Origin: Proteus vulgaris
GTDB lineage: Bacteria > Pseudomonadota > Gammaproteobacteria > Enterobacterales > Enterobacteriaceae
NCBI RefSeq assembly: GCF_016239305.1
Contig: NZ_JAEHOQ010000002.1
Location: forward strand, 62,001-126,000
Length of the DNA: 64,000 nucleotides
Reading direction: 5' to 3'
Shown: positions 27,987-35,427 of the stretch, piece after piece
Position numbering within the stretch: the stretch's first letter is position 1
Layout: each line of letters begins with the position of its first letter
Notes under the pieces: model-generated
The model's database searches: none
What the model was told of the DNA's origin: nothing
What the model saw: only the letters and a program-made list of their open reading frames with translations
Made by a program: the position numbers and the translations under genes

Positions 27987-29009
27987 TTATTTTATGATAA
28001 CTTCTAATATAACGTGATAAGTGTCTGTTTTAATAAATTTGTTTATCTTCAAATCTGCTTGATCTAATAATCTTTCAAATTCATCGACTGTTCTTTCACC
28101 TGATTCAGGAAATCCACTCATACAAATCACATCCATATATTTCGCTGTGTCGGGTATATTTTTCTTAAAGATAACCGGTTCTATAATAAGAACTTTAGAA
28201 TCTGGTTTCATTGCTTTTCTAAAGTTTTTAAAGAAAGTCACTGCACTTTGATCATCCCAATCATGAATAATATATTTAATTAAATAAATATCTGATTCAG
28301 GGAAATCACCAAAAAGATCGCCTTCAATTAATTTCCATCGACTATCATCACCTAGTTCAACTAATCGAGTTCTTTCTAATACATGTTTGCGATCAAATAG
28401 CTGTCCTTTTAACGTTGGATTGGTTTTTAATACTTCTAATAATAACCCCCCTAAACCGCCAGCAATATCGGTAACTACTATATTTTTAGGAAAGTCATAA
28501 TGTTTCACAATAAAGTGATTTTCTATTTTTGACAGTGAATTCATTCCTACTTGAAAATCATGATCTTCACGAACATTATCTTTCCAATACTCATAGAAGG
28601 ACATACCATAGAGATTCTCAAAAGCAGGATTTCCCTTAAGAGATTCAACGACTTCCCCAACTGGTCGCCAAAATGTTTCATTGGTTAACATTAATATAGA
28701 GTCACGCAATGTATATTCATGATCACTTAGTAAAAAATGCCCTGCTGGGGCAAGTGAATAATTTAACCCTTCTGATTCATAAAAAATATTTTCAGAAGCG
28801 AGGATCCTTAATATTCTATTTAATGCTAATGGTAATGTATTTGTTTCTTTAGCTAATTCATTTACATTTTTAGGACCCTCTTTAAGTAAGTCCGCCACTT
28901 TTAATAATGAGGCGGCTCTTAATGCAGCAGGAATAGTAAAGAGCATTGTTTTTTTCATTAAATCTAAAGCAGCTGATTTATTTTTTAAATTAAAAGTATT
29001 ATTTTTCAT
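27987..29009 (-). CDS. SAM-dependent O-methyltransferase, plant/secondary-metabolite type
   Basis: A 340-residue Methyltransf_2-family protein. The N-terminal dimerisation/winged-helix domain (about 15-95) is followed by a Rossmann methyltransferase domain with VVTDIAGGLGGLLLEVL near residue 180 (SAM loop) and IIHDWDDQSAVTFFKNFRKAM, where the His is the usual catalytic base of hydroxyl O-methyltransferases. Such enzymes methylate phenols, hydroxyindoles or polyketide hydroxyls. AAGGTTT precedes the ATG. It stands alone, with no biosynthetic partner genes beside it, so the acceptor is unknown. Confidence 0.82.
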   Translation of the reverse strand: MKNNTFNLKNKSAALDLMKKTMLFTIPAALRAASLLKVADLLKEGPKNVNELAKETNTLPLALNRILRILASENIFYESEGLNYSLAPAGHFLLSDHEYTLRDSILMLTNETFWRPVGEVVESLKGNPAFENLYGMSFYEYWKDNVREDHDFQVGMNSLSKIENHFIVKHYDFPKNIVVTDIAGGLGGLLLEVLKTNPTLKGQLFDRKHVLERTRLVELGDDSRWKLIEGDLFGDFPESDIYLIKYIIHDWDDQSAVTFFKNFRKAMKPDSKVLIIEPVIFKKNIPDTAKYMDVICMSGFPESGERTVDEFERLLDQADLKINKFIKTDTYHVILEVIIK

Positions 29010-29378
29010 ATTAAACCTTATGATTAAATGTAATTAACAATTGATTAAAATAAAAATATTAAAACAAATAAATTATAGATGATTAATTTGATTTTTATTA
29101 TTTTCTTATTTAATTTTAATGATTTTTAATTGTGATAATATTTACATTCTATTGTTATATGAGTAAATAGGTTCCTTCTGTTAAGATAACAATATAAAAA
29201 ATATTAAATTATTACTTACATCTTTTTATGTAATATGAATATTTCAGTAATAATTACGTTAGGTGATTTTTACTCTTTTATTAGATCTATATAAAGAAAA
29301 AGCAAGAAATGGAGTGCATAGTATATCTATTTTCACGCTATACTAATTCTAATGTTTCCTATTTATCTGAGTGAATTT
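29010..29378. other. Intergenic region between the methyltransferase and glycosylase genes
   Basis: About 370 bp, extremely AT-rich, containing the divergent promoters. No ORF, hairpin or repeat that I can support was found. Confidence 0.4.
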
Positions 29379-29999
29379 ATGTACTTTCAGTATGGTGAAA
29401 AAGAAATAAAAACTTTAAAACAACGCGATAAGCGTTTAGCTACACTCATTGAAAGAATGGGAGATATTAAGCGTCCTCTTACACCTGATTTATTTACAGC
29501 GTTAGTTAAAAATATTATAGAACAACAAATTTCTGTTTCTGCTGCCACAACGGTGCATCAACGGCTATTGAATTTATGTGACGGTGTTTATACACCAGAA
29601 CGTATTGCCATATTAACAGAACAAGAAATTCAGCAATGTGGTATGACAATGCGTAAAGCAGGTTACATTACTGGTATTGCAAACTCAGTAATTTCTGGAC
29701 ATTTAGAATTAAATAAAATTCCAGATATGACAGATAAAGAGGTTATTGAGACTTTAATTCAACTAAAAGGTATTGGGATTTGGACTGCCGAAATGCTATT
29801 AATTTCTTCGCTTAATCGCCCTGATATTTTAAGTTGGGGGGATTTGGCTATTCAACGTGGGATCATGCGCCTTTATCGTCATAAAACATTAGATAAAGCA
29901 CGTTTTGCGCGTTATCGTAAGCGGTATTCACCTTATGGCTCTACCGCATCGCTTTATTTATGGGCATTATCTAAAGAGCCCGAAAACAGTGCGCAATAA
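29379..29999 (+). CDS. DNA-3-methyladenine glycosylase, AlkA-like
   Basis: About 206 residues from ATG 29379; an in-frame ATG at 29352 is an alternative with no ribosome site. The HhH-GPD fold is clear: VKNIIEQQISVSAATTVHQRL, the helix-hairpin-helix LIQLKGIGIWTAEMLLIS and the catalytic Asp in LSWGDLAIQRGIM. It lacks the N-terminal domain of E. coli AlkA (282 residues) and resembles the compact AlkA/MAG proteins. It removes alkylated purines from DNA. It is 65 bases upstream of the Ada-like gene on the same strand, so the pair forms an alkylation-repair unit. Confidence 0.87.
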   Translation: MYFQYGEKEIKTLKQRDKRLATLIERMGDIKRPLTPDLFTALVKNIIEQQISVSAATTVHQRLLNLCDGVYTPERIAILTEQEIQQCGMTMRKAGYITGIANSVISGHLELNKIPDMTDKEVIETLIQLKGIGIWTAEMLLISSLNRPDILSWGDLAIQRGIMRLYRHKTLDKARFARYRKRYSPYGSTASLYLWALSKEPENSAQ

Positions 30000-30064
30000 A
30001 CGGAGTTCTTTATTTATTATGGTTGTTGATAATAACCATAATCCCGCATTAAAGGACTGTCATA

Positions 30065-30913
30065 ATGGAAAATAAGCGTAACCAACTTATTGAACAAGCC
30101 TGCCGTTTTATTGAAAAAAATAACGGTGATATTTCACTGGCTCGTATTGCTGAGCATGTTATGGCAAGCCCATATCATTTTCATCGTCTCTTTAAATCGA
30201 TTATGGGTATCACCCCAAAAGATTATGCCAATGCCTACCGCCAAAAACTAATAAAAAAAGCCCTAATAGAAGATGGCAGTATTACAGATGCAATTTATCA
30301 ATCAGGTTTTAATGCTAATAGCCGTTTTTATGAAAATGCAGCTGCAATATTAGGAATGACGCCAACAAATTGGCGTACTGGTGGTAAGAATATTGCTATC
30401 TTTTTTGCGATTGCATTGTGTTCTTTAGGAAATATTCTTGTGGCTCAAAGCGAAAGGGGGATTTGCGCTATTATGTTAGGGGATGATGCAGAGCAGTTAT
30501 TAGAAGATTTACAAAAACAATTTCCTCTCGCTGAATTAATTGGTGCAAATAAAGAGTTTGAACAAATAATAGCGCAGGTCATCGGTTTTATTGAATTACC
30601 AAAACAACCATTGTCTTTACCTCTTGATATTCAAGGTACTGTTTTTCAACAAAAAGTATGGCAAGCATTATTAGATATTCCTTTTGGTAGTACTATGACA
30701 TATCAAGAAATTGCCAATAAAATCGGTTCACCTAAAGCATATCGTGCGGTAGCAAATGCCTGTGCAGCTAATAAACTTGCAGTGGCGATACCTTGTCATC
30801 GAGTTATTCGTCAAAATGGTGAGTTATCAGGCTATCGGTGGGGGATCGACCGTAAAGCAAAATTGCTTCAAACAGAAGCATCAAATAACACAGTAATTAG
30901 CAAAAAGAGATAA
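30065..30913 (+). CDS. Ada-like protein: AraC HTH plus O6-methylguanine-DNA methyltransferase, no N-terminal Ada domain
   Basis: A 282-residue protein. Residues 1-100 are an AraC-type DNA-binding domain (ISLARIAEHVMASPYHFHRLFKSIMGITPKDYANAYR). The C-terminal 170 residues are an Ogt/Ada-C methyltransferase with the acceptor Cys in AVAIPCHRVIRQNGELSGYRWG. The zinc-binding N-terminal domain with the methylphosphotriester-accepting Cys of E. coli Ada is absent, and the gene begins directly at the HTH with AAAGGA before its ATG. It repairs O6-methylguanine; how it would be activated as a regulator without the sensor domain is open. Confidence 0.9.
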   Translation: MENKRNQLIEQACRFIEKNNGDISLARIAEHVMASPYHFHRLFKSIMGITPKDYANAYRQKLIKKALIEDGSITDAIYQSGFNANSRFYENAAAILGMTPTNWRTGGKNIAIFFAIALCSLGNILVAQSERGICAIMLGDDAEQLLEDLQKQFPLAELIGANKEFEQIIAQVIGFIELPKQPLSLPLDIQGTVFQQKVWQALLDIPFGSTMTYQEIANKIGSPKAYRAVANACAANKLAVAIPCHRVIRQNGELSGYRWGIDRKAKLLQTEASNNTVISKKR

Positions 30914-30973
30914 AAGAGTAGTAAAGCATGGTAAGATAATCAGTAAGTTATCAATTTATTCGTGAGTAATGCT

Positions 30974-31294
30974 ATGTCAACGAACCCTACAGAAATTACT
31001 TTTTTTGAGCGTTTAATTCCTTCAATTCTTAATGAAATAAAAGTAATTACTATTCGAGATGAAAGTGAAAGCTATTATAAGCCAGGTAGTGTGGTTGAGT
31101 TATATGCTAACGAACATCGCACTTACTATGGTAAATTAAAAATTATAGCAGTATCACCTTTACTTTATGATGATATTAATGCATATCATGCACAACAAGA
31201 AGGTATGACACTTCCTGTGTTAAAAATGTTGATTAAAGATATTTATCCGACAACTCAGTCTTTATATCTTATTGAGTATGAATTAGTAAAATAA
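30974..31294 (+). CDS. yqfB: ASCH-domain protein YqfB, N4-acetylcytidine amidohydrolase
   Basis: A 106-residue protein from ATG 30974 (an in-frame GTG lies at 30962). TEITFFERLIPSIL, then VITIRDESESYYKPG and MTLPVLKMLIKDIYP match E. coli YqfB (103 residues). YqfB is a small ASCH-fold enzyme that hydrolyses N4-acetylcytidine to cytidine. The conserved Lys/Thr/Glu region T-I-R-D-E-S-E-S is intact apart from the family variation K to V at one position. It follows the alkylation-repair pair and may be cotranscribed. A perfect hairpin terminator follows. Confidence 0.88.
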   Translation: MSTNPTEITFFERLIPSILNEIKVITIRDESESYYKPGSVVELYANEHRTYYGKLKIIAVSPLLYDDINAYHAQQEGMTLPVLKMLIKDIYPTTQSLYLIEYELVK

Positions 31295-31301
31295 GAACAA
31301 T

Positions 31302-31328
31302 AAAAAGGATCACTGAGTGATCCTTTTT
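31302..31328. terminator. Bidirectional terminator
   Basis: AAAAAGGATCACT (31302-31314) and AGTGATCCTTTTT (31316-31328) form a perfect palindrome between convergent yqfB and the ABC-F gene, with A and T runs on both sides. Confidence 0.9.
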
Positions 31329-31351
31329 GTTTAAACAAAATTTTATCTATC

Positions 31352-33088
31352 CTAAATTAATTTAAGTGCTTGCTTTAGCTGACTAATCTCTAATTTCCAT
31401 TGGGCCTGCAAAGCAGGTTTTTGATGGTTAGTTTTGCGCGCTAAATCAGCATCTAATTTTTCTTCTAACTCAATTAACTTCAAGAGTTTTTCATCATCAT
31501 CATGTGAAACTAATGGCGTTGATGAGATATTCAGTAAATCATCCGCTGGCTGAACTTCGGGTATTTCTTCAGATGAAATAAGCTGATAGATCGTTTCAAT
31601 ATCATGATGCTCTGTTAAAACGCCATGATGAATATACCAAAACCGATTACAGCTATTTTCAATCAATTCCCTATCATGGCTAACTAATAACACCCCTCCA
31701 GGGAATTGACTGATCTGTTCAGCTAATGCTTTTTTACCTTCCATATCAATATGATTAGTGGGTTCATCTAGCATGAGAAAAGAATACTTAGCTAAACTCA
31801 GTCCAACAAATAATAAGCGAGCACGTTCACCACCACTTAATGTGCTGACTTTTTGTCCATGACGAGCATAGACAAAGCCTGCACTAATCAGTGCCATTTT
31901 ACGTTGTTCATCTGTTAATGGAGCAAAAGGTTTTAATGCATCAGAAAGCGTATCATTATCAATCAATTGAGCAATTTTTTGATCGTAATAACCCAGTTCA
32001 ACACGAGGATGCAACCTTATTTCATTTAGTTCATTTGTTTTAACTGAGCTAAGTGACCAGATCATCTTCAATAGTGATGACTTTCCGGTTCCATTAGCAC
32101 CAATTATTGCCACCCGATCACCACTTTTGATACGCTGATTTTCTACAGTATATAAAATGGGGGCATTTTCAGCAGGAATAACAGACAATTGGTTTAATTC
32201 ACAAAGTCTATCCGCGCGTAATAACGTTCCCGAGAACTTTAATACCCATTGATTTCCTGCAGTGACTTCAGTTTGTTCATCTTTTAAACGAACAATATGT
32301 TTTTCCATCTGTTTCGCTTTACGAGATAAACTCTCGTTGTCATAAACGTGTCCCCATATTGCAAGTTGCTTCGCACTTTGGGCAATTCTATCTATCTCTT
32401 TTTGTTGTGCATTATGACGATGTTGTGCACTGATATCTTGCTCTTCTTGTGCCGCTCTAGCTTGAGAGCAAGGTAAACGAAAAATAGATAGCGATTTATC
32501 ACGAATGATCCATGTACAATTCGTTACATTGTCTAATAACGTATTATCATGTGAAACCAAGATAAAACTGCCACGCCACAATTTGAGAAATGCTTCCAAC
32601 CACAAAATAGTCGGTAAATCGAGATGGTTACTTGGCTCATCAAGTAATAATAGATCAGGCTCAATAATTAACGCCCTCGCTAATAATAAACGAGTATGTT
32701 GGCCACCACTTAATTGTGAAACGCGTAGATCTTTTTCATCAAACGTGAAGCCCATTTCGCTAAGTAGTAATTCTGCGCGCCAACCTTCAGATAATCTGTA
32801 TTCTTCAGGGAGTTTATGAAGTACAGCATCCATTAATGTCATTGGCTGTAGCTCTTGAGGTAGGTGCTGCTCTATATAAGCCATTACAGTTTGATTGGCA
32901 ATGGAAATAACACCTTCATTCGGTGTTAATTGGTGTGATAAAAGTTTTAATAATGTGCTTTTTCCACAACCGTTATGGCCAATTAGACCAATTTTCTCAC
33001 CTTTAATTAGTGCTAAAGAAATATCATTTAGTAATAATCCGTGGTTATTATGAAAAGACAGATTTTGTGTAGATAATAATGTGCTCAT
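31352..33088 (-). CDS. ABC-F family ATPase
   Basis: A 578-residue protein with two ABC domains and no membrane part. Walker A motifs are GHNGCGKST (about residue 37) and GANGTGKSS (about 335). Signatures are LSGGQ and LSGGE, and Walker B/D-loops are LLLLDEPSNHLD and FLMLDEPTNHID. A charged linker (about 205-290) joins the domains and a coiled-coil-like tail ends the protein. ABC-F proteins bind the ribosomal E site; some are housekeeping and others protect against antibiotics. It is not EttA, Uup, YheS or YbiT by sequence. A structured leader with an upstream ORF precedes it, as for inducible resistance ABC-Fs. Confidence 0.88.
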   Translation of the reverse strand: MSTLLSTQNLSFHNNHGLLLNDISLALIKGEKIGLIGHNGCGKSTLLKLLSHQLTPNEGVISIANQTVMAYIEQHLPQELQPMTLMDAVLHKLPEEYRLSEGWRAELLLSEMGFTFDEKDLRVSQLSGGQHTRLLLARALIIEPDLLLLDEPSNHLDLPTILWLEAFLKLWRGSFILVSHDNTLLDNVTNCTWIIRDKSLSIFRLPCSQARAAQEEQDISAQHRHNAQQKEIDRIAQSAKQLAIWGHVYDNESLSRKAKQMEKHIVRLKDEQTEVTAGNQWVLKFSGTLLRADRLCELNQLSVIPAENAPILYTVENQRIKSGDRVAIIGANGTGKSSLLKMIWSLSSVKTNELNEIRLHPRVELGYYDQKIAQLIDNDTLSDALKPFAPLTDEQRKMALISAGFVYARHGQKVSTLSGGERARLLFVGLSLAKYSFLMLDEPTNHIDMEGKKALAEQISQFPGGVLLVSHDRELIENSCNRFWYIHHGVLTEHHDIETIYQLISSEEIPEVQPADDLLNISSTPLVSHDDDEKLLKLIELEEKLDADLARKTNHQKPALQAQWKLEISQLKQALKLI

Positions 33089-33095
33089 AGCTTAC

Positions 33096-33164
33096 TCATT
33101 TTTTAGACGTAATAACGCCTTGGGTAATATCTCGCGATAACCCTGTAAGCCGAGGAGAGGTCAT
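33096..33164 (-). CDS. Second small upstream ORF in the ABC-F leader
   Basis: ATG 33164 opens a 22-codon frame (MTSPRLTGLSRDITQGVITS plus two Lys) ending at TGA 33096-33098, seven bases before the ABC-F start. It has no good ribosome site, so translation is uncertain. If read, ribosomes would finish next to the ABC-F start and could reinitiate there. Confidence 0.25.
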   Translation of the reverse strand: MTSPRLTGLSRDITQGVITSKK

Positions 33165-33174
33165 AGTTAACGTC

Positions 33175-33217
33175 GCTCAGGCAGGTTAACGCAGTAAAAT
33201 ACTGTGAAAGCCTGAGC
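33175..33217 (-). promoter_or_regulatory. Leader hairpin of the ABC-F mRNA
   Basis: GCCTGAGC (33210-33217) and GCTCAGGC (33175-33182) form a perfect 8-bp stem overlapping the last third of the first leader ORF and its stop, with an inner CAGTA/TACTG pair. A ribosome stalled in the leader ORF would melt it, the layout expected for attenuation. No U-run follows, so translational control or Rho is more likely than intrinsic termination. Confidence 0.5.
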
Positions 33218-33269
33218 TATGGCGATTACCAAAGAAGTGTGAGTATTCAATAAGATCACACAAAAGCAT
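33186..33269 (-). CDS. Leader peptide upstream of the ABC-F ATPase
   Basis: A 27-codon ORF beginning MLLCDLIEYSHFFGNRH and ending LLR-stop. It has a near-ideal ribosome site, AAGGAGG, six bases before ATG 33269, much stronger than that of the downstream ABC-F gene. A perfect stem-loop overlaps its 3' end. The stop lies 97 bases before the ABC-F start. This is the organisation of antibiotic-sensing leader peptides of ribosome-protection genes, in which drug-stalled ribosomes change the mRNA fold. I do not recognise the peptide itself. Confidence 0.55.
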   Translation of the reverse strand: MLLCDLIEYSHFFGNRHSSGFHSILLR

Positions 33270-33312
33270 AATTAGCCTCCTTTTCTAAGTTTAAATGTTA
33301 ATCGGTAACTTG

Positions 33313-33342
33313 ATTCTATCAAGATAGATTTCTTATATGCAA
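33313..33342 (-). promoter_or_regulatory. Probable promoter and dyad upstream of the ABC-F leader
   Basis: On the minus strand TTGCAT (33337-33342) and TAGAAT (33313-33318) are separated by 18 bp. The perfect palindrome TCTATCAAGATAGA (33315-33328) overlaps the -10 and could be an operator. Confidence 0.4.
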
Positions 33343-33375
33343 TCTAATAGCGAAGATAAAACATGTTATTTCGTG

Positions 33376-33400
33376 TGAAAACCCACTATTAAGCGGGCTT
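33376..33400 (-). terminator. Terminator of the MerR-controlled MFS gene
   Basis: On the minus strand CCCGC (33393-33397) pairs with GTGGG (33382-33386), followed by TTTTCAC. It separates the MFS gene from the ABC-F transcript. Confidence 0.5.
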
Positions 33401-33476
33401 CAGCTAATTATGAGTAAATAGAGTGCTTTTTATTCGGTTTTTTAATAACAAAATGTAACAATATGATTTTAAAAAA

Positions 33477-34658
33477 TTATTTTATTAATACCGCCATAGG
33501 CAAGTATTTCCTCAATTTGATTGCAGACAATAAAATGCTAACAGCAATTGCAATACCGACAAGATTGGTATTTTGCCAACCGATTAAATAAAAGGTAACA
33601 CCACCGGTGATACTTCCTAGCGCACCAAAGGAAAAAACTAAAAAGTCGTTAGTTCCTTGAACTTTTGCTCGCTCGTGAGATAAATAAGTCTTAGACAATA
33701 AATGAGTGGAGCTAATCAAATTTAAATTCCATGAAATACCAATTAAAACAAAACTAATAAGGTAATGGTAAAAAGTATTACCGTGTAAATTGATACTTAA
33801 CGCTATGATTAATAATAGTATTGCAGTAAAAAAGAAAACTTTAACGCCAAATCGATGAATAAGTTGCCCAGTAATAAAGGAGGGGGCAAACATACCTAAA
33901 ATATGACATTGAAATACAAAAGCAATCGAGGCAAATTCAAAACCATTTTGTTTCATAGACAGCGGAATAGCACCAACCATATACACGACAACACCATAAC
34001 CTAATGCACTAACAATAGTTACTAAAAACAATAATGGCTGACTGTATAATTGATAATAACTTCTTAATTTTTCATTAGATTGAGTTTTTGATTTCATTCC
34101 ACTTTTTAAAGGGATTTTTAATAACAAGGCAAAGGCTAAAATGTAAATTATACTCAATGCAGTAAATGGCCCAATAAATGGATAATCTGCAAAAAACTGG
34201 CGTGTTGCTACAGCTAAAGTTGGTCCAATAATTGCCGCTACAATACCTCCACTCATTACTAACCCAATTGCTCTCGCATGCATGTTAATAGGCGCTTCTT
34301 CAAGCGCAGCAAAGCGATATTGCTGTGCTGTACCAATCGCTATTCCAGTAAAATAAGTGCCGAATGAAAACAGCATTAAATTATGATAATAAATACCTGT
34401 AATAGATAATAATGCGCCAATCAACCCACCTATACTGCCAATAATAAAACCGGCTTTACGTGAGTATTTCATCATAAAATGTGCCATTGGAATGCTTGCG
34501 GTAATTATCCCAATATATTGGCTTAATAAAGGAACTGTAGAATAGATGGGATCTTTAGCCAGTTGCTCTCCCACAAGAACAGCAACAGAAAGTACCAATG
34601 CATTTCCTGTTGTAAAAAGTGCCAAAGAAAATGCCAACCACCATACTGATTTAGGCAT
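33477..34658 (-). CDS. MFS transporter, MerR-controlled
   Basis: A 393-residue protein with about 12 hydrophobic helices and a central basic loop (SGMKSKTQSNEKLRSYY). It resembles sugar-efflux/multidrug MFS proteins: MMKYSRKAGFIIGSIGGLIGALLS in the loop 2-3 area and GIAIGTAQQYRFAALEEAP after helix 4. ATG 34658 is preferred over ATG 34670 because GGAGA is then five bases upstream. Its promoter has the 19-bp spacer and central dyad of MerR-activated genes, and the MerR gene is immediately upstream. The substrate is unknown. Confidence 0.85.
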   Translation of the reverse strand: MPKSVWWLAFSLALFTTGNALVLSVAVLVGEQLAKDPIYSTVPLLSQYIGIITASIPMAHFMMKYSRKAGFIIGSIGGLIGALLSITGIYYHNLMLFSFGTYFTGIAIGTAQQYRFAALEEAPINMHARAIGLVMSGGIVAAIIGPTLAVATRQFFADYPFIGPFTALSIIYILAFALLLKIPLKSGMKSKTQSNEKLRSYYQLYSQPLLFLVTIVSALGYGVVVYMVGAIPLSMKQNGFEFASIAFVFQCHILGMFAPSFITGQLIHRFGVKVFFFTAILLLIIALSINLHGNTFYHYLISFVLIGISWNLNLISSTHLLSKTYLSHERAKVQGTNDFLVFSFGALGSITGGVTFYLIGWQNTNLVGIAIAVSILLSAIKLRKYLPMAVLIK

Positions 34659-34699
34659 AAATATCTCCATTAATACAATAATAAATTTAAGAGATAGGC

Positions 34700-34730
34700 A
34701 TCTTACAACTTAAAGTTAACTTTAAGTCAA
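34700..34730 (-). promoter_or_regulatory. MerR-type promoter of the MFS gene
   Basis: Minus-strand -35 TTGACT (34725-34730) and -10 TAAGAT (34700-34705) are 19 bp apart. The spacer holds the perfect 20-bp palindrome ACTTAAAGTTAACTTTAAGT (34708-34727). The long spacer with an intervening dyad is the hallmark of MerR-family activation by DNA untwisting. Confidence 0.8.
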
Positions 34731-34778
34731 GTGGTATCAAAAATGGTGAGAATTGGGAGTGGCTATTTATAGCAAAGC

Positions 34779-35225
34779 TTACTTTATCGTTATTTTTTTA
34801 TTCATACGTTTCTTGTTCTTTTTTAAGCTTAGCGCTAAGATTTTTTGAAATCGGCTACATTGAAAATGATTTTCTTCAGGGCAAACTTGAATATGCTCTA
34901 AACCTTTTTTAAGACGTTTAAGTTCATTGATCTTATTATCAATTTCTTCAATTTTTAAATGAACAATATTTCTATCAATAACAAGAATTTTTTGATTAGT
35001 ACTAAGTTGGGCTATCTCATCTAAAGAAAAATGCGCTTGTTGTGCCAAAGAAATTAATGCTAAACGACTTAGTACATCTCGATGATAGACACGTTTAAGT
35101 CCTTTTCGTCCTATTGAATAAATAAGTCCTTTTTTCTCATAATAACGGATCGCTGAAGAGGCGAGTCCTGTGGCTTTCGAGACTTCGGTAATATCCATTT
35201 CAATCGATTGTTTTATACCAGACAT
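34779..35225 (-). CDS. MerR-family regulator, SoxR-like
   Basis: A 148-residue MerR protein. The HTH (DITEVSKATGLASSAIRYYEKKGLI, residues 11-35) is of the SoxR/MerR type, followed by a dimerisation helix and CPEENHFQC (Cys about 113 and 121), two cysteines only. SoxR needs four for its [2Fe-2S] cluster, so a thiol or metal/ligand sensor is more likely. A long basic Lys-rich tail ends the protein. AAGGTAA precedes the ATG. It lies just upstream of the MFS gene and probably activates the promoter at 34700-34730. Confidence 0.85.
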   Translation of the reverse strand: MSGIKQSIEMDITEVSKATGLASSAIRYYEKKGLIYSIGRKGLKRVYHRDVLSRLALISLAQQAHFSLDEIAQLSTNQKILVIDRNIVHLKIEEIDNKINELKRLKKGLEHIQVCPEENHFQCSRFQKILALSLKKNKKRMNKKITIK

Positions 35226-35427
35226 GGCGTTTACCTTATGCGAATAGCATTGTTATCGTTATTGAGCTGTTATCTCTTGAAGGAGTGATGTTTTTACACT
35301 CTAAATCATAGAATTTCATCATTTTATCGTAATTTTTTGCAGATAAGAACTATCTACCTACATTGGGGGTTTTTATCATGATATATTGCTACTCATTCGC
35401 TATAGCTGTCCTATAAAAGGTTAGAAA

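Noticed and set aside
32505-32819. 104-codon plus-strand frame inside the ABC-F gene
   Set aside because: Antisense to the Walker/signature region of the ATPase; no independent evidence.
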